Shown one piece after another: positions 63,993-64,000 of a DNA stretch of 64,000 nt (its first letter is position 1; every line of letters starts with the position of its first letter). This DNA comes from Azospirillum sp. 412522. Lineage in GTDB: Bacteria > Pseudomonadota > Alphaproteobacteria > Azospirillales > Azospirillaceae. The translations under genes and the position numbers were made by a program. The notes beneath the pieces were generated by a model. That model was given only the letters and a program-made list of their open reading frames with translations. It had not been told where the DNA came from and searched no databases. The stretch covers positions 1-64,000 of the forward strand of contig NZ_RWIJ01000028.1 in assembly GCF_019805165.1 (NCBI RefSeq), in the 5' to 3' direction.

Positions 63993-64000
63993 GAAAAAGG

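Overview
This 64 kb window is GC-rich chromosomal-type DNA from an alphaproteobacterium, most likely Azospirillum or a close relative in the Rhodospirillales/Azospirillales. The inference rests on overall gene content and style: a bo3 quinol oxidase operon followed by SURF1 and a RegB/RegA redox pair, a PutA without a DNA-binding domain, flagellar export genes, a TorS-like chemoreceptor, and an aminoacyl-tRNA-synthetase-like amino acid:[carrier protein] ligase known from rhizobia. I saw no rRNA, tRNA, CRISPR array, prophage or insertion sequence.

Layout. 0-2.3 kb: end of etfB, etfA and a 3-hydroxybutyryl-CoA dehydrogenase, closed by a clear terminator. 2.3-10.4 kb: glutathione transferase, membrane PQQ dehydrogenase, BON protein, two small unknowns, an allantoate amidohydrolase-like enzyme with an M20 peptidase, and a DUF2867 protein. 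10.4-18.2 kb: a tightly coupled six-gene minus-strand operon (carrier protein, acyl-CoA dehydrogenase-like flavoprotein, amino acid:carrier-protein ligase, DUF1839 protein, GH2 mannosidase-like enzyme, double alpha/beta hydrolase). This is the most unusual locus. 18.8-24.2 kb: a large chemoreceptor, a Crp/Fnr regulator, and an SbmA/YddA-type ABC protein whose nucleotide-binding domain has lost key residues. 24.2-30.2 kb: divergent GH1 and GH4 glycosidases, an MFS exporter, and a hydrolase coupled to its XRE regulator. 30.2-34 kb: putA. 34.3-41.4 kb: a membrane hydrolase, a GT87-type membrane protein, then hemerythrin, zinc alcohol dehydrogenase, a small membrane protein, and a coupled pair of nitrilase-fold enzyme plus winged-helix protein. 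41.4-49.8 kb: an MHS transporter divergent from cyoABCD-SURF1, then regB-regA. 50-53.5 kb: folP-glmM-thiD. 54-64 kb: flagellar genes flhA-fliR-flhB and flgB-flgC-fliE-fliQ on the minus strand, fliI on the plus strand, with a MarR regulator, a DUF1398 protein and a lytic transglycosylase between them.

How genes work together. In the six-gene operon the ligase should load an amino acid onto the phosphopantetheine arm of the small carrier protein. The flavoprotein and hydrolase would then be candidates to oxidise and release or transfer that residue, and the GH2-like enzyme hints at a sugar-containing product. The end product is unknown. The RegB/RegA pair lies directly after the quinol oxidase operon it probably controls. 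Several regulatory palindromes are visible: 13-bp arms framing the marR promoter, 10-bp arms upstream of cyoA, and a shared AT-rich motif about 60 bp upstream of both flhA and flgB. A CCCTCTCCC hairpin repeat recurs only between convergent gene ends.
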